From the NCBI RefSeq assembly GCF_000165835.1, contig NC_014640.1:3658001-3722000 (forward strand): a stretch of DNA of 64,000 nt, given 5' to 3'. Positions 55,736-63,140 of the stretch are shown in pieces; position 1 is the stretch's first letter; the number at the start of each line of letters is the position of its first letter. The position numbers were made by a program, and so were the translations under genes. The DNA is from Achromobacter xylosoxidans A8. Its GTDB lineage: Bacteria > Pseudomonadota > Gammaproteobacteria > Burkholderiales > Burkholderiaceae_B. The notes beneath the pieces are model-generated. The model saw nothing but the letters and a program-made list of their open reading frames with translations, had not been told where the DNA came from and made no database searches.

Positions 55736-56617
55736 ATGCAACTCACCAAGAATTTCGTCAAAGCCAAGAATCCCTGCGCGGGCGGCTACAAATGGTTCAT
55801 CCGCGACCACAACGGGCAAGGAGACTATCAGGCCGTGCTTGACGCTCTGGTCGCTGACGGACGCGTCAGCGACGCCTGCTGGCTGCTGGACCAGTTCGGC
55901 CCCACCGACGCCGTGCTGCGGCTGGATTCGGTCGACGCCAATGCCATCGTCTTTGCCGGCACTCTCGAAGTGCGTATGGGCATCAATGTGGATAGCGTGG
56001 TGCGCGCCGGACGCAGCATCGTCACCGGCGGCGGCATCCGCGCCGGCGAAACCATCCAGGCGGGCGAGAACATCACCGCCGGCGCCACCATCGCCAGCGG
56101 CGGCAACATCCGCGCGGGTGGCGACATCATGGCCGACTGGGGCATCGAGACCGCCACCCGCCTGGATTGCGGCGGCAACGTCCGCGCCAAATGGGACATC
56201 TGCGCCGGCCAGGACCTGGCCGTGACCGGCCACCTGCATGCCGGACAGGACGTGCAAACGCAAGGCGCGATCAAATGCGGCCAAGGCATCAAGGCCGGCG
56301 GCGACGTGCGCGCCGAAAAGGAAATAGACGCGGCCTGCGGCATCCAGGCCGGCGGCTCCATCCAGTGCGGCGAACACCTCGCTTCGGGCTGGGGCCTGAT
56401 CGCCGGCGAGGACATCCGCGCCGACGGCGCGATCCGCGCGGGTGAAGGCGTACAGGCCGAAGGCGTCATCGAAGCGGGCGCGGGCCACGGCATCTACGCC
56501 GGCCTGAGCGTGCGCCTGGACGCCTGGGCCGCCTGCGCGCGGGTCGTGGCGCAGAGCCGGCCCGAGCAACTGGTCAGCGGACACTGGGACGGCCAGGACA
56601 GCGCCGCGTACGCATAG
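55736..56617 (+). CDS. predicted beta-helix repeat protein (bactofilin-like), unknown function
   Basis: 293 aa, no signal peptide. Residues 1-72 form a distinct N-terminal domain (NPCAGGYKWF, GRVSDACWLLDQFGP). Residues 73 to about 265 consist of some thirty short degenerate repeats of the form G-x-I-x-A-G (for example GGGIRAGETIQAGENITAG), the pattern of a left- or right-handed beta-helix as in bactofilins and DUF342-type proteins. Seven Cys occur through the chain. I do not recognise the family; related proteins with the same N-terminal block exist to my memory in scattered proteobacteria. No good ribosome site precedes the ATG. Convergent with a Bug gene. Confidence 0.75.
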   Translation: MQLTKNFVKAKNPCAGGYKWFIRDHNGQGDYQAVLDALVADGRVSDACWLLDQFGPTDAVLRLDSVDANAIVFAGTLEVRMGINVDSVVRAGRSIVTGGGIRAGETIQAGENITAGATIASGGNIRAGGDIMADWGIETATRLDCGGNVRAKWDICAGQDLAVTGHLHAGQDVQTQGAIKCGQGIKAGGDVRAEKEIDAACGIQAGGSIQCGEHLASGWGLIAGEDIRADGAIRAGEGVQAEGVIEAGAGHGIYAGLSVRLDAWAACARVVAQSRPEQLVSGHWDGQDSAAYA

Positions 56618-56643
56618 CGGCTGCCCGGCGCGGCGTTCCTCGC

Positions 56644-57609
56644 CTACTCTGCCTGGATGTTCGCTTCCTGCATGCGCCGGCCCCAGGTGCCCAGTTGCGC
56701 CTGCACGAAAGCCTGCTGCTGCGCCTGCGTGTTCGGCGCCGCCGTCATGCCCAGGGCGGCAAACTTCTGCTGCACCTCGGGCCGCGCCAACGCGTCGTTC
56801 ACCGCCTTGTTCAAGCGCTCCAGGATCGGTTGCGGAATGCCGGCGGGACCGGCCAGGCCGACCCAGACCACCAGATCGAAATCCTGGTAGCCGGTCTCGG
56901 CGAACGTCGGCACGTCCGGCAAATCCGGCAGCCGGCGCTCGGTGCTGATAGCCAGCGCCCGCAGCTTGCCGCCGCGCAGCAGCGGCGTCGCGACGGACAG
57001 GTCCGCCATCACGTAATCGACTTGCCCGCCTGCCAAGTCCGTCAGCGCCGGGGGCTGACTCTTGTACGGCACACCTTCCGCGCGCACGCCGGCAATGCGA
57101 TTGAAAGCCGCGGCGCCGACCTGCCCGCCGGGAGAACCGTAGCCGTAGTTCAAGGAGCCCGAGGCCGCCTTCTTCACGAAGGAGGCCAGGTCCTTGTACG
57201 GACCATCGGCGCGCACCAGCAGCAGCATGGGCATGGTGGTCAAGCGCGACACGTGGCTGAAGTCCTTCTGCGCATCGTAGGGAAGCTTTTTGAACAGCCC
57301 CGGGTTGATGGAGTTCAACGAGCTGCTGGAGATCGTCAGCGTGTAGCCGTCGCCCGGCGAACGCACCGCGTACTCGGTGCCTATCAGGCCTTGGGCGCCG
57401 GGCTTGTTCTCGACGATCACATTGGCGTTCAGATCCTTGCGCAGTTCTTCCGCAATGATGCGGGCGCTGGTGTCGGTGGCGCTTCCTGGCGAAAAGGCCG
57501 CCACGATCTTGATGGGCTTGTCGCCCGGATAGCTATCGGCCTGCGCCGCGCCCTGCGCGGACAGGCCCAGCATGGCGCACGCCAACAGCGCGACTCGAAT
57601 CGTTTTCAT
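56644..57609 (-). CDS. Bug-family periplasmic binding protein, pathway operon 3
   Basis: 321 aa. Signal peptide ending AQA-DSY; DKPIKIVAAFSPGSATDTSARIIAEEL and VIVENKPGAQGLIGTEYAVRSPGDGYT are Bug signatures. The first loop reads SPGSATD in place of the more common PPGGxxD, so its ligand may differ from the others here. It is the last gene of a five-gene operon and lies 39 bp after the CoA-transferase gene, repeating the pairing seen twice elsewhere in the window. Confidence 0.92.
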   Translation of the reverse strand: MKTIRVALLACAMLGLSAQGAAQADSYPGDKPIKIVAAFSPGSATDTSARIIAEELRKDLNANVIVENKPGAQGLIGTEYAVRSPGDGYTLTISSSSLNSINPGLFKKLPYDAQKDFSHVSRLTTMPMLLLVRADGPYKDLASFVKKAASGSLNYGYGSPGGQVGAAAFNRIAGVRAEGVPYKSQPPALTDLAGGQVDYVMADLSVATPLLRGGKLRALAISTERRLPDLPDVPTFAETGYQDFDLVVWVGLAGPAGIPQPILERLNKAVNDALARPEVQQKFAALGMTAAPNTQAQQQAFVQAQLGTWGRRMQEANIQAE

Positions 57610-57648
57610 GGTTTGTCTCCTGGTTTTATGGGTACTGCCTGGTTTGCC

Positions 57649-58791
57649 TTACCGCTCTGACGGCGGTGTTGCGGCATTCATTTCGCCCAAGCGCGGCGGG
57701 CCCCGGCGTATGGCCGCAGGCGTGTCGGACAGCTTTATCGGTATGCCTGGCCCGTGGTAATCGTCACGGCGGACCACCATCTGGCGATGCTCGGTATGCG
57801 CGGCCGCGGCCACCGACGCCATGTCCAGAATCGGCGCGGCGGGCACGTTCTGCGCCAGCAGCTGCTTGCCGAACGTCTCGCCATCCACTTGCGCGAAAGC
57901 CTGGGCCAGCGCGGAATCCACGGCCTCGCGGTTGACCACCCGCTGCCCGTTGGACTTGTAGCGCTCGTCCTGCGCCATTTGCGCCATGCCCAATTGGCTG
58001 CACAACTTCGCGAACAGGCGATCGTTGGCGACCGCGATGAACAAGGGGCAAGTCCGGGTCTGGTAGACGTTGTAGGGCACGATGTTCGGATGCCCGTTGC
58101 CGCTGGGCCGCGGCGTGTTGCCCGACGCCAGATAGTTGGCCAGGAACGGATGCGCTACCGACACGGCGGAATCGTAGAGGCACACGTCAGCCATCTGCCC
58201 GCGTCCGGTCCGATGGCGGGCCTGCAGCGCCAGCAGCACGGCAATCGCGGCATTCATACCCGTGGTCAGATCGACCACCGGCACCCCCAGCCTCAAGGGC
58301 TCGCCGCCCGCCTCGCCGTTGATGCTGAGCAGCCCGGCCATGGATTGCACAGCGGCGTCGTAGCCCGGCAGTTCGCCGAGCGGACCATCGTCGCCGAAAC
58401 CCGTGATGCGGCAATGGACCAGCCGCGGAAAGCGCTCGGTGATGGCGGATGGTTCGGCCACGCCCCAGCCGCGCAGCGTGCTGGCCTTGAAGTTCTCGAT
58501 CAGCACGTCGGCGGTTTCGAGCAATTGCCAGAAGGTCTCGCGTCCGGCCTCACTGTTCAAGTCCAGCACCATGCTGCGCTTGTTGCGGTTCACGGCGCGA
58601 AAGTACGCCGAACTGCCGTCAACGAACGGCGGGCCGAAGCCGCGGCATTCATCGCCGTCCGGCGACTCGATCTTGATCACGTCGGCGCCGTGGTCGCCCA
58701 GCATCTGGCCGCAGAACGGGCCCGCCAGGACGCGCGAGGCGTCGATCACGCGCAGGCCGGCGAGTGCGCCGCCCGCATCGCTGCTATGCAT
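57649..58791 (-). CDS. CaiB/BaiF-type CoA-transferase, pathway operon 3
   Basis: 380 aa class III CoA-transferase. LAGLRVIDASRVLAGPFCGQMLGDHGADVIKIE, FRAVNRNKRSMVLDL and LIENFKASTLRGWGV match the family. It lies 25 bp after the gene for an unrecognised protein and 39 bp before a Bug gene, downstream of tetR and an acyl-CoA dehydrogenase gene on one transcript. It probably activates the acid that the dehydrogenase later oxidises. Confidence 0.9.
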   Translation of the reverse strand: MHSSDAGGALAGLRVIDASRVLAGPFCGQMLGDHGADVIKIESPDGDECRGFGPPFVDGSSAYFRAVNRNKRSMVLDLNSEAGRETFWQLLETADVLIENFKASTLRGWGVAEPSAITERFPRLVHCRITGFGDDGPLGELPGYDAAVQSMAGLLSINGEAGGEPLRLGVPVVDLTTGMNAAIAVLLALQARHRTGRGQMADVCLYDSAVSVAHPFLANYLASGNTPRPSGNGHPNIVPYNVYQTRTCPLFIAVANDRLFAKLCSQLGMAQMAQDERYKSNGQRVVNREAVDSALAQAFAQVDGETFGKQLLAQNVPAAPILDMASVAAAAHTEHRQMVVRRDDYHGPGIPIKLSDTPAAIRRGPPRLGEMNAATPPSER

Positions 58792-58816
58792 GTCTGTCTC
58801 CTTTCCGATTCAGGAC

Positions 58817-59878
58817 TCAGGCCGAGGCGCGGGCGATCAGCCAGCTGAATTCCCTGCCCTGCGCGCCCGCCTGGGTGCTCATGCGCAGCGCGAGCCGGTG
58901 GTTGTGCGCATCCAGCGCGCCTTCCAGCAGGCCGTTCCAGGCTTGCGCCACGCAAGGATGCGCATCGGCCACGCCGTCCATCAGGTTCCAGCCCGTTTGG
59001 GTCACGCGCACGCCTTCCGGCGTCTCGCTCACCTCGCACGGGTCGCCCTGCGCTTGCGCCAGCGCCACCATGAAGCGTCCGAACTGCAGGGCGGAGGCAT
59101 CCTGCGCCACGCCCAGCGCCTGCGCCGTCTGGTGATAGAACTGCATGCCTATCATCCGTCCGGTCAAGTGCAGCAGGCCGGCCGCTTCCTCGGGCCCCCA
59201 CAGGTTCACAGCCACGGGCAAGGCGCTGCGCACGTACTCCATCGCGTAGTTGCGGCTGGCCTTGGCCAGGCGCGTCGCGGGCCAATCCGCGGTGGGCAGC
59301 GTGGGCGCGGCCGCGGCGTCGAAATCGGGCGCGTCCTCATTGCGGCAAAAGCGCAGGCGTTCATGCGGCTGCAGGTCGCGGTCGTACTCGTAGTAATAGC
59401 CCTCAAGGCCGGATTGGCCGTCCACGGCCTGCTTGGTGCACACGAAACCCAGCCGCGGATTGTTGAGCGACACGCCGTTCTGCGCATGCCAGCCCGCCAG
59501 CATGGCGCGCGACACCTCCGACGGTATCGCGCACAGCGCGGTGCCCGACCAGATCCAGCGCGGCGCGGAATAGCGTATCCAGGCCTTGCGGTCGGACTCG
59601 TGCATGTACTGCACCGCCACGCCGCCGATATGGTTCGACAGGTAGTGGTACTGCGCCGCCGCGACGGCGGGCGGCAGATGCGCGATGCCCAGCTTCTTCA
59701 GGCCCGGCAGGAAGCGTTCGTTGCGCTGGCGGCAGAAGATCTCGTAGACCAGTTCCGCGGCGCGCGCGGTACCGCGGCGAGTCACGGCGGACAGGACGAT
59801 GCCCGTGAAATAGGCGTGGTACCACTCGGAGACTGCCCGCCAGCCGCGCTCCTCGGATTGCATGTCATGCATGGCCAT
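58817..59878 (-). CDS. uncharacterised 353 aa protein in the tetR/CoA-transferase operon
   Basis: No signal peptide or membrane segment. The sequence is rich in aromatic and Trp/Tyr residues in its first half (EWYHAYFTGIVLSAVTRRG, YHYLSNHIGGVAVQY, WIRYSAPRWIWSGTALCA), has the stretch YYYEYDRDLQPHERLRFCRNEDAPDF near residue 167, and ends in a short helical part. I do not recognise the family. The 5' end overlaps tetR by 14 bp; starts at residues 1, 3 and 6 are all possible, with GGAG best placed for the second. Its place between a regulator, a CoA-transferase and an acyl-CoA dehydrogenase suggests a catabolic enzyme such as a hydrolase; this is inference. Confidence 0.75.
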   Translation of the reverse strand: MAMHDMQSEERGWRAVSEWYHAYFTGIVLSAVTRRGTARAAELVYEIFCRQRNERFLPGLKKLGIAHLPPAVAAAQYHYLSNHIGGVAVQYMHESDRKAWIRYSAPRWIWSGTALCAIPSEVSRAMLAGWHAQNGVSLNNPRLGFVCTKQAVDGQSGLEGYYYEYDRDLQPHERLRFCRNEDAPDFDAAAAPTLPTADWPATRLAKASRNYAMEYVRSALPVAVNLWGPEEAAGLLHLTGRMIGMQFYHQTAQALGVAQDASALQFGRFMVALAQAQGDPCEVSETPEGVRVTQTGWNLMDGVADAHPCVAQAWNGLLEGALDAHNHRLALRMSTQAGAQGREFSWLIARASA

Positions 59879-60548
59879 TCACTCCGGTGGGAGCCACCAC
59901 GGAACCGGGCAGCAGGGATTGCATCGACGCGACGGCGAAATCCGCGATGTCGCGCGCGATGGCCTCGCGATCCACCTCTGATTCGCCCTCTCTCGGGCGA
60001 TACCACATGGTGGTCCAGTTCAATGCGCCCAGCAGCGGCTTGACCTGCAAGGCTGGGGGACCGCGCCGGAAATCGCCCGCCGCCATGCCCGCCTCGATCA
60101 CGCTGCGAAACAGCGACTCGTAGCGGTCGCGTTGCCGCACCAGCTCTTCCAGCTCGGCGCGCTGGCCCGCGGTGGTGCGTCCGGCCAGATGCAGCTCGAC
60201 GCCCTGCACCGTGACGCGCTGGTATGGCAGATGCGCCATCATCAGGTGCGTGTGGGCATGGGCCATGTTCCACAGCCGCTGGGGCGGCGACGCGCCTGCG
60301 TCCTCGGCCAGCGGCGTCACCCTGTCCAGGTTCAGTTGCATGGCGCGCCGGTGCACGGCGAAGAACAGGTCGGTCTTGCTGCGGTAGTAGTAATAGACGC
60401 TGCCTTTGGTGACGCCGATCAGGTCGGCGACCGAATCGATGGTCGTGGCGGCGAACCCCATTTCGGTAAAGGCTTGCGCGGCTGCGTCCAGCAGCTCCAC
60501 CTGCCGCAGCGGCATCTCGTCGTAGGGAATAACAGTCTTGGCTTTCAT
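59865..60548 (-). CDS. TetR-family transcriptional regulator
   Basis: 227 aa. The N-terminal HTH spans about residues 15-62 (LLDAAAQAFTEMGFAATTIDSVADLIGVTKGSVYYYYRSKTDLFF), typical of TetR repressors; the C-terminal ligand domain resembles those controlling acyl-CoA metabolism. It lies 13 bp downstream of the acyl-CoA dehydrogenase gene and overlaps the next gene, so it is part of the operon it probably represses. Two near-identical palindromes upstream of the dehydrogenase gene are the likely binding sites. Confidence 0.9.
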   Translation of the reverse strand: MKAKTVIPYDEMPLRQVELLDAAAQAFTEMGFAATTIDSVADLIGVTKGSVYYYYRSKTDLFFAVHRRAMQLNLDRVTPLAEDAGASPPQRLWNMAHAHTHLMMAHLPYQRVTVQGVELHLAGRTTAGQRAELEELVRQRDRYESLFRSVIEAGMAAGDFRRGPPALQVKPLLGALNWTTMWYRPREGESEVDREAIARDIADFAVASMQSLLPGSVVAPTGVNGHA

Positions 60549-60561
60549 GATGTTCCTAGCG

Positions 60562-61725
60562 TTACGCGGCTGCGCCGGCGCTTTTCTTGATGGCGCGGGC
60601 CAGGACCACGCGCTGGATTTCAGAGGTGCCTTCGTAGATTTCGGTGATGCGCTGGTCGCGGTAGCAGCGCTCCACCGCGCTGGGCTTCACATAGCCGCGC
60701 CCGGCCAGGATCTGCATCGCGTCATCCACCACGCTGTGCGAGGTTTCGCTGGCCAGCAGCTTGGCCATCGCGCCCAGCGTGCCGATGTCCTGCCCGGCGT
60801 CGTAGGCGCGCGCGGCCTCATAGGTCATCATCCGCGACGACGACAACGCGGTGGCCGCATCGGCCAGCTTGAAGCCCACGCCCTGGTGGTCGATGATGCT
60901 GCGCCCGAAGGTCTGGCGCTGCACGGCGAAGTCCCGCGCTTCGGCATAGCTGCACAGGGCAATGCCGTTGGCCTGGGCGGCCACCACCACGCGGCCGATG
61001 CTCAGCGTCGCCAGCGCGAGCTTGAGCCCTTCGCCCAGCGCCCCGACCACGCTTTCCGCGCCGACCCAGGTGTCCACTTTCAAGTTGGTGGTGGTGGTGC
61101 CGCGTATGCCCATCTTGTCTTCGTAGTGGTCCACCACCACGCCCGGCGCATCGCGGTCCACCACGAATGCGCTGATGTTGTTGCGCGCGCCGGGTTCCCC
61201 CGTGCGCGCGAACACGATGAAGTAACGCGAATGCCCGCCGTTACCCAACCAGCATTTTTCACCCCGGATGCGCCATCCATCGCCTTCCGGCACCGCCGTG
61301 GTCGACAGGGCCGCCGCATCCGAACCCGCGCCGCGCTCGCTCAGGGCGAAATTGACCGCATGGCCGTCGCGCGCCAGGCCGCCCAGCAGCACCATCTTCT
61401 GTTCGGCAGAGCCTCCCAGGATGATCGGAAACGCGCCCAGCGACAGCGCCGCCAGGATTGCGGCCGTGGAGGCGCAGCCCTGGGCCACGGTCTCCACCAC
61501 GGCCACCAGCGAGGTCAGCGATGCGCCTGCGCCACCGTATTCGGCCGGAATGAAAAGCCCGGAAATGCCGCTATCCCGCAAGGGCGCCAGGTGTTCGACG
61601 GGGTAACGCTGGTCCCGGTCGATGGCGGCGGCGGCGGGCGCGAACGCCCGCAACGTCAGGTCGGCGGCCTTGTCCCGCCAGGCGCACGCTTCCGGGTTGA
61701 GTGAGGGATTCCAGATCACGGACAT
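60562..61725 (-). CDS. acyl-CoA dehydrogenase
   Basis: 387 aa FAD enzyme that introduces the 2,3-double bond into acyl-CoA. NFALSERGAGSDAAAL and EKCWLGNGGHSRYFIVFART are the FAD/substrate motifs, and CYRDQRITEIYEGTSEIQR carries the conserved Glu region of the C-terminal domain. GGAG 6-9 bases before the ATG at 61725 favours that start over the ATG at 61743, which lies inside a palindrome. It is the first gene of the operon acyl-CoA dehydrogenase, tetR, unknown, CoA-transferase, Bug. Confidence 0.93.
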   Translation of the reverse strand: MSVIWNPSLNPEACAWRDKAADLTLRAFAPAAAAIDRDQRYPVEHLAPLRDSGISGLFIPAEYGGAGASLTSLVAVVETVAQGCASTAAILAALSLGAFPIILGGSAEQKMVLLGGLARDGHAVNFALSERGAGSDAAALSTTAVPEGDGWRIRGEKCWLGNGGHSRYFIVFARTGEPGARNNISAFVVDRDAPGVVVDHYEDKMGIRGTTTTNLKVDTWVGAESVVGALGEGLKLALATLSIGRVVVAAQANGIALCSYAEARDFAVQRQTFGRSIIDHQGVGFKLADAATALSSSRMMTYEAARAYDAGQDIGTLGAMAKLLASETSHSVVDDAMQILAGRGYVKPSAVERCYRDQRITEIYEGTSEIQRVVLARAIKKSAGAAA

Positions 61726-61741
61726 GCTTGTCTCCAGCAAC

Positions 61742-61755
61742 ATACTAATCAGTAT
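61742..61755. promoter_or_regulatory. palindrome 1, candidate TetR operator
   Basis: ATACTAATCAGTAT, a perfect 5+4+5 dyad 17 bp before the dehydrogenase start. Confidence 0.6.
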
Positions 61756-61775
61756 TTAGTGAGTTGAACGAGAAC

Positions 61776-61789
61776 ATACTACTTGGTAT
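61776..61789. promoter_or_regulatory. palindrome 2, candidate TetR operator
   Basis: ATACTACTTGGTAT shares the ATACT and GTAT ends of palindrome 1 and lies 34 bp from it. Confidence 0.55.
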
Positions 61790-61832
61790 TTTTCTTCGAT
61801 ACCTGGGGAAAACCCGGCGTATGCGAACGAGG

Positions 61833-61864
61833 CCCCACAGGCGAACGCGAGTTCGCCCGTGGGG
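61833..61864 (-). terminator. hairpin downstream of the EamA transporter gene
   Basis: A 13 bp stem pairs CCCCACaGGCGAAC with GTTCGCCcGTGGGG (one A-C mismatch), loop GCGA, starting 28 bp after the stop. No U-run follows on the minus strand. Confidence 0.5.
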
Positions 61865-61891
61865 TGTTCCATCAACCGCTGACGGCCGCAG

Positions 61892-62767
61892 CTATGCGGC
61901 TTTCGCCTGCGGCGCCGGGTTGCGCAACACCAGCATCAGTCCCAGCAGGATCGCGCCCATTCCGCCCAGGCTCAGCGCCGACAGGCGGTTGCCCAGGATC
62001 AGGTAATCCAGGGCCGCGGTGCCGGCCGGGACCAGATAGAACAGGCTGGTGACGTTGACGAGATTGCCGGCCTGGATCATGCGGTAGAACAGCAGGGTCG
62101 CGCCGACGGATATCACCAGCCCCATCCAGATCAACGGCAGGACGAAGCCCGCCACCCACTCCACATGCATAGGCTGAAACGGCACGAACAGCAGGCACAG
62201 CGCCAGGCTGACAAGGTACTGCAGCGGCATGACGTCCATGGGCGCCTGACGCACGCGCTTCTGCAGGATGGCGCCCGTCGTCATGCAGACCAACGCGGCC
62301 AGCGCGAAGACCATGCCGGCCGCGGAAAAGCGCGCCATGCCTATGCTCTGGTAGACCACCATCACCAGCCCGCACAGCGCCAGGAACAGGCCGGCCAAGC
62401 GCGGCAGTGAATAACGCCGCTCCATCAGCGCCAGCGTCAGGATGGGCTGCGCGCCCAGCAGCGTGGCCAGCACTCCCGGCGTGATGCCGTGGTCCAACGC
62501 CAGCAGATAGCAGATGGAATACCCGCCGATCAGCAGCAGGCCCGTCGCCGCCACCGTCGCGCGCGTGCCGCGCTCGGGCAGCCAGCGCCGCCGCCATACG
62601 CAGATCAGCAGCAATACGGCCAGGGCCAGGATGAAGCGCAGCAGCAGGAAGCCGAAGGCGGAGGCATGGGACAGCCCCCATTTGGCGAAAATCGCGCCGC
62701 CGCTCCACAGCAGCACGAACAAGGAGGTGGAGCCATAGGAGGTCCACGCGTTTCTATCGAAAGACAT
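61892..62767 (-). CDS. EamA/DMT-family transporter
   Basis: 291 aa inner-membrane protein with ten hydrophobic segments in two EamA repeats (LFVLLWSGGAIFAKWGLSHASAF opens the first; AALVCMTTGAILQKRVRQ the second). The drug/metabolite transporter superfamily includes amino-acid and metabolite exporters such as RhtA; the substrate here is unknown. The ATG at 62767 gives the normal N-terminus. A structured leader and a possible upstream peptide precede it. Confidence 0.88.
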   Translation of the reverse strand: MSFDRNAWTSYGSTSLFVLLWSGGAIFAKWGLSHASAFGFLLLRFILALAVLLLICVWRRRWLPERGTRATVAATGLLLIGGYSICYLLALDHGITPGVLATLLGAQPILTLALMERRYSLPRLAGLFLALCGLVMVVYQSIGMARFSAAGMVFALAALVCMTTGAILQKRVRQAPMDVMPLQYLVSLALCLLFVPFQPMHVEWVAGFVLPLIWMGLVISVGATLLFYRMIQAGNLVNVTSLFYLVPAGTAALDYLILGNRLSALSLGGMGAILLGLMLVLRNPAPQAKAA

Positions 62768-63140
62768 GAGGTTTCTACCTGTCGGGGTATTAACAGGCTC
62801 CGGTCCCGTCCGCGCAGGCGCACGCAAGCGTGCGCTAGACGGATGCAATACGCATCAAGACGTCTGGCAAATCTGCTGGGGAAGAGACTGGAGTCGGGTT
62901 GCGGACGGCGTCAGCCGACGACGACCGCGCAAGGCGGGTAAGCGCCCGAGACCACGCCGCAAGGCGGCGCGACCGGCGGCGATACCACCGTGGACAGGAC
63001 AGGAGAAAAACCGGGGGAAACTGCGGAGTGCCGCGACGACACGCGCGCACGCCGATCGGCTGCGGAGGCAGCGGATGCGAAGTCGGCGAGGAGCGTGTGA
63101 TCAGGCATGGGGCGTAGCCTACCGTCTGCGCGCAACGCGG
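62768..63140 (-). other. 373 bp leader region upstream of the EamA transporter gene
   Basis: On the minus strand this holds a possible 65-codon frame (63108 to 62911) rich in Val, Pro and Ser near its end, then the hairpins GATGC/GCATC (62842-62856), GCGCACGC/GCGTGCGC (62818-62835) and CCTGT/ACAGG over the ribosome-site region (about 62779-62796). No U-run is seen. Otherwise nothing recognisable. Confidence 0.45.

Noticed and set aside
56020..56500. Repeated GC-rich short units as a DNA repeat or CRISPR-like array
   Set aside because: The periodicity is at protein level (G-x-I-x-A-G) with varied codons and no constant DNA repeat or spacer length.
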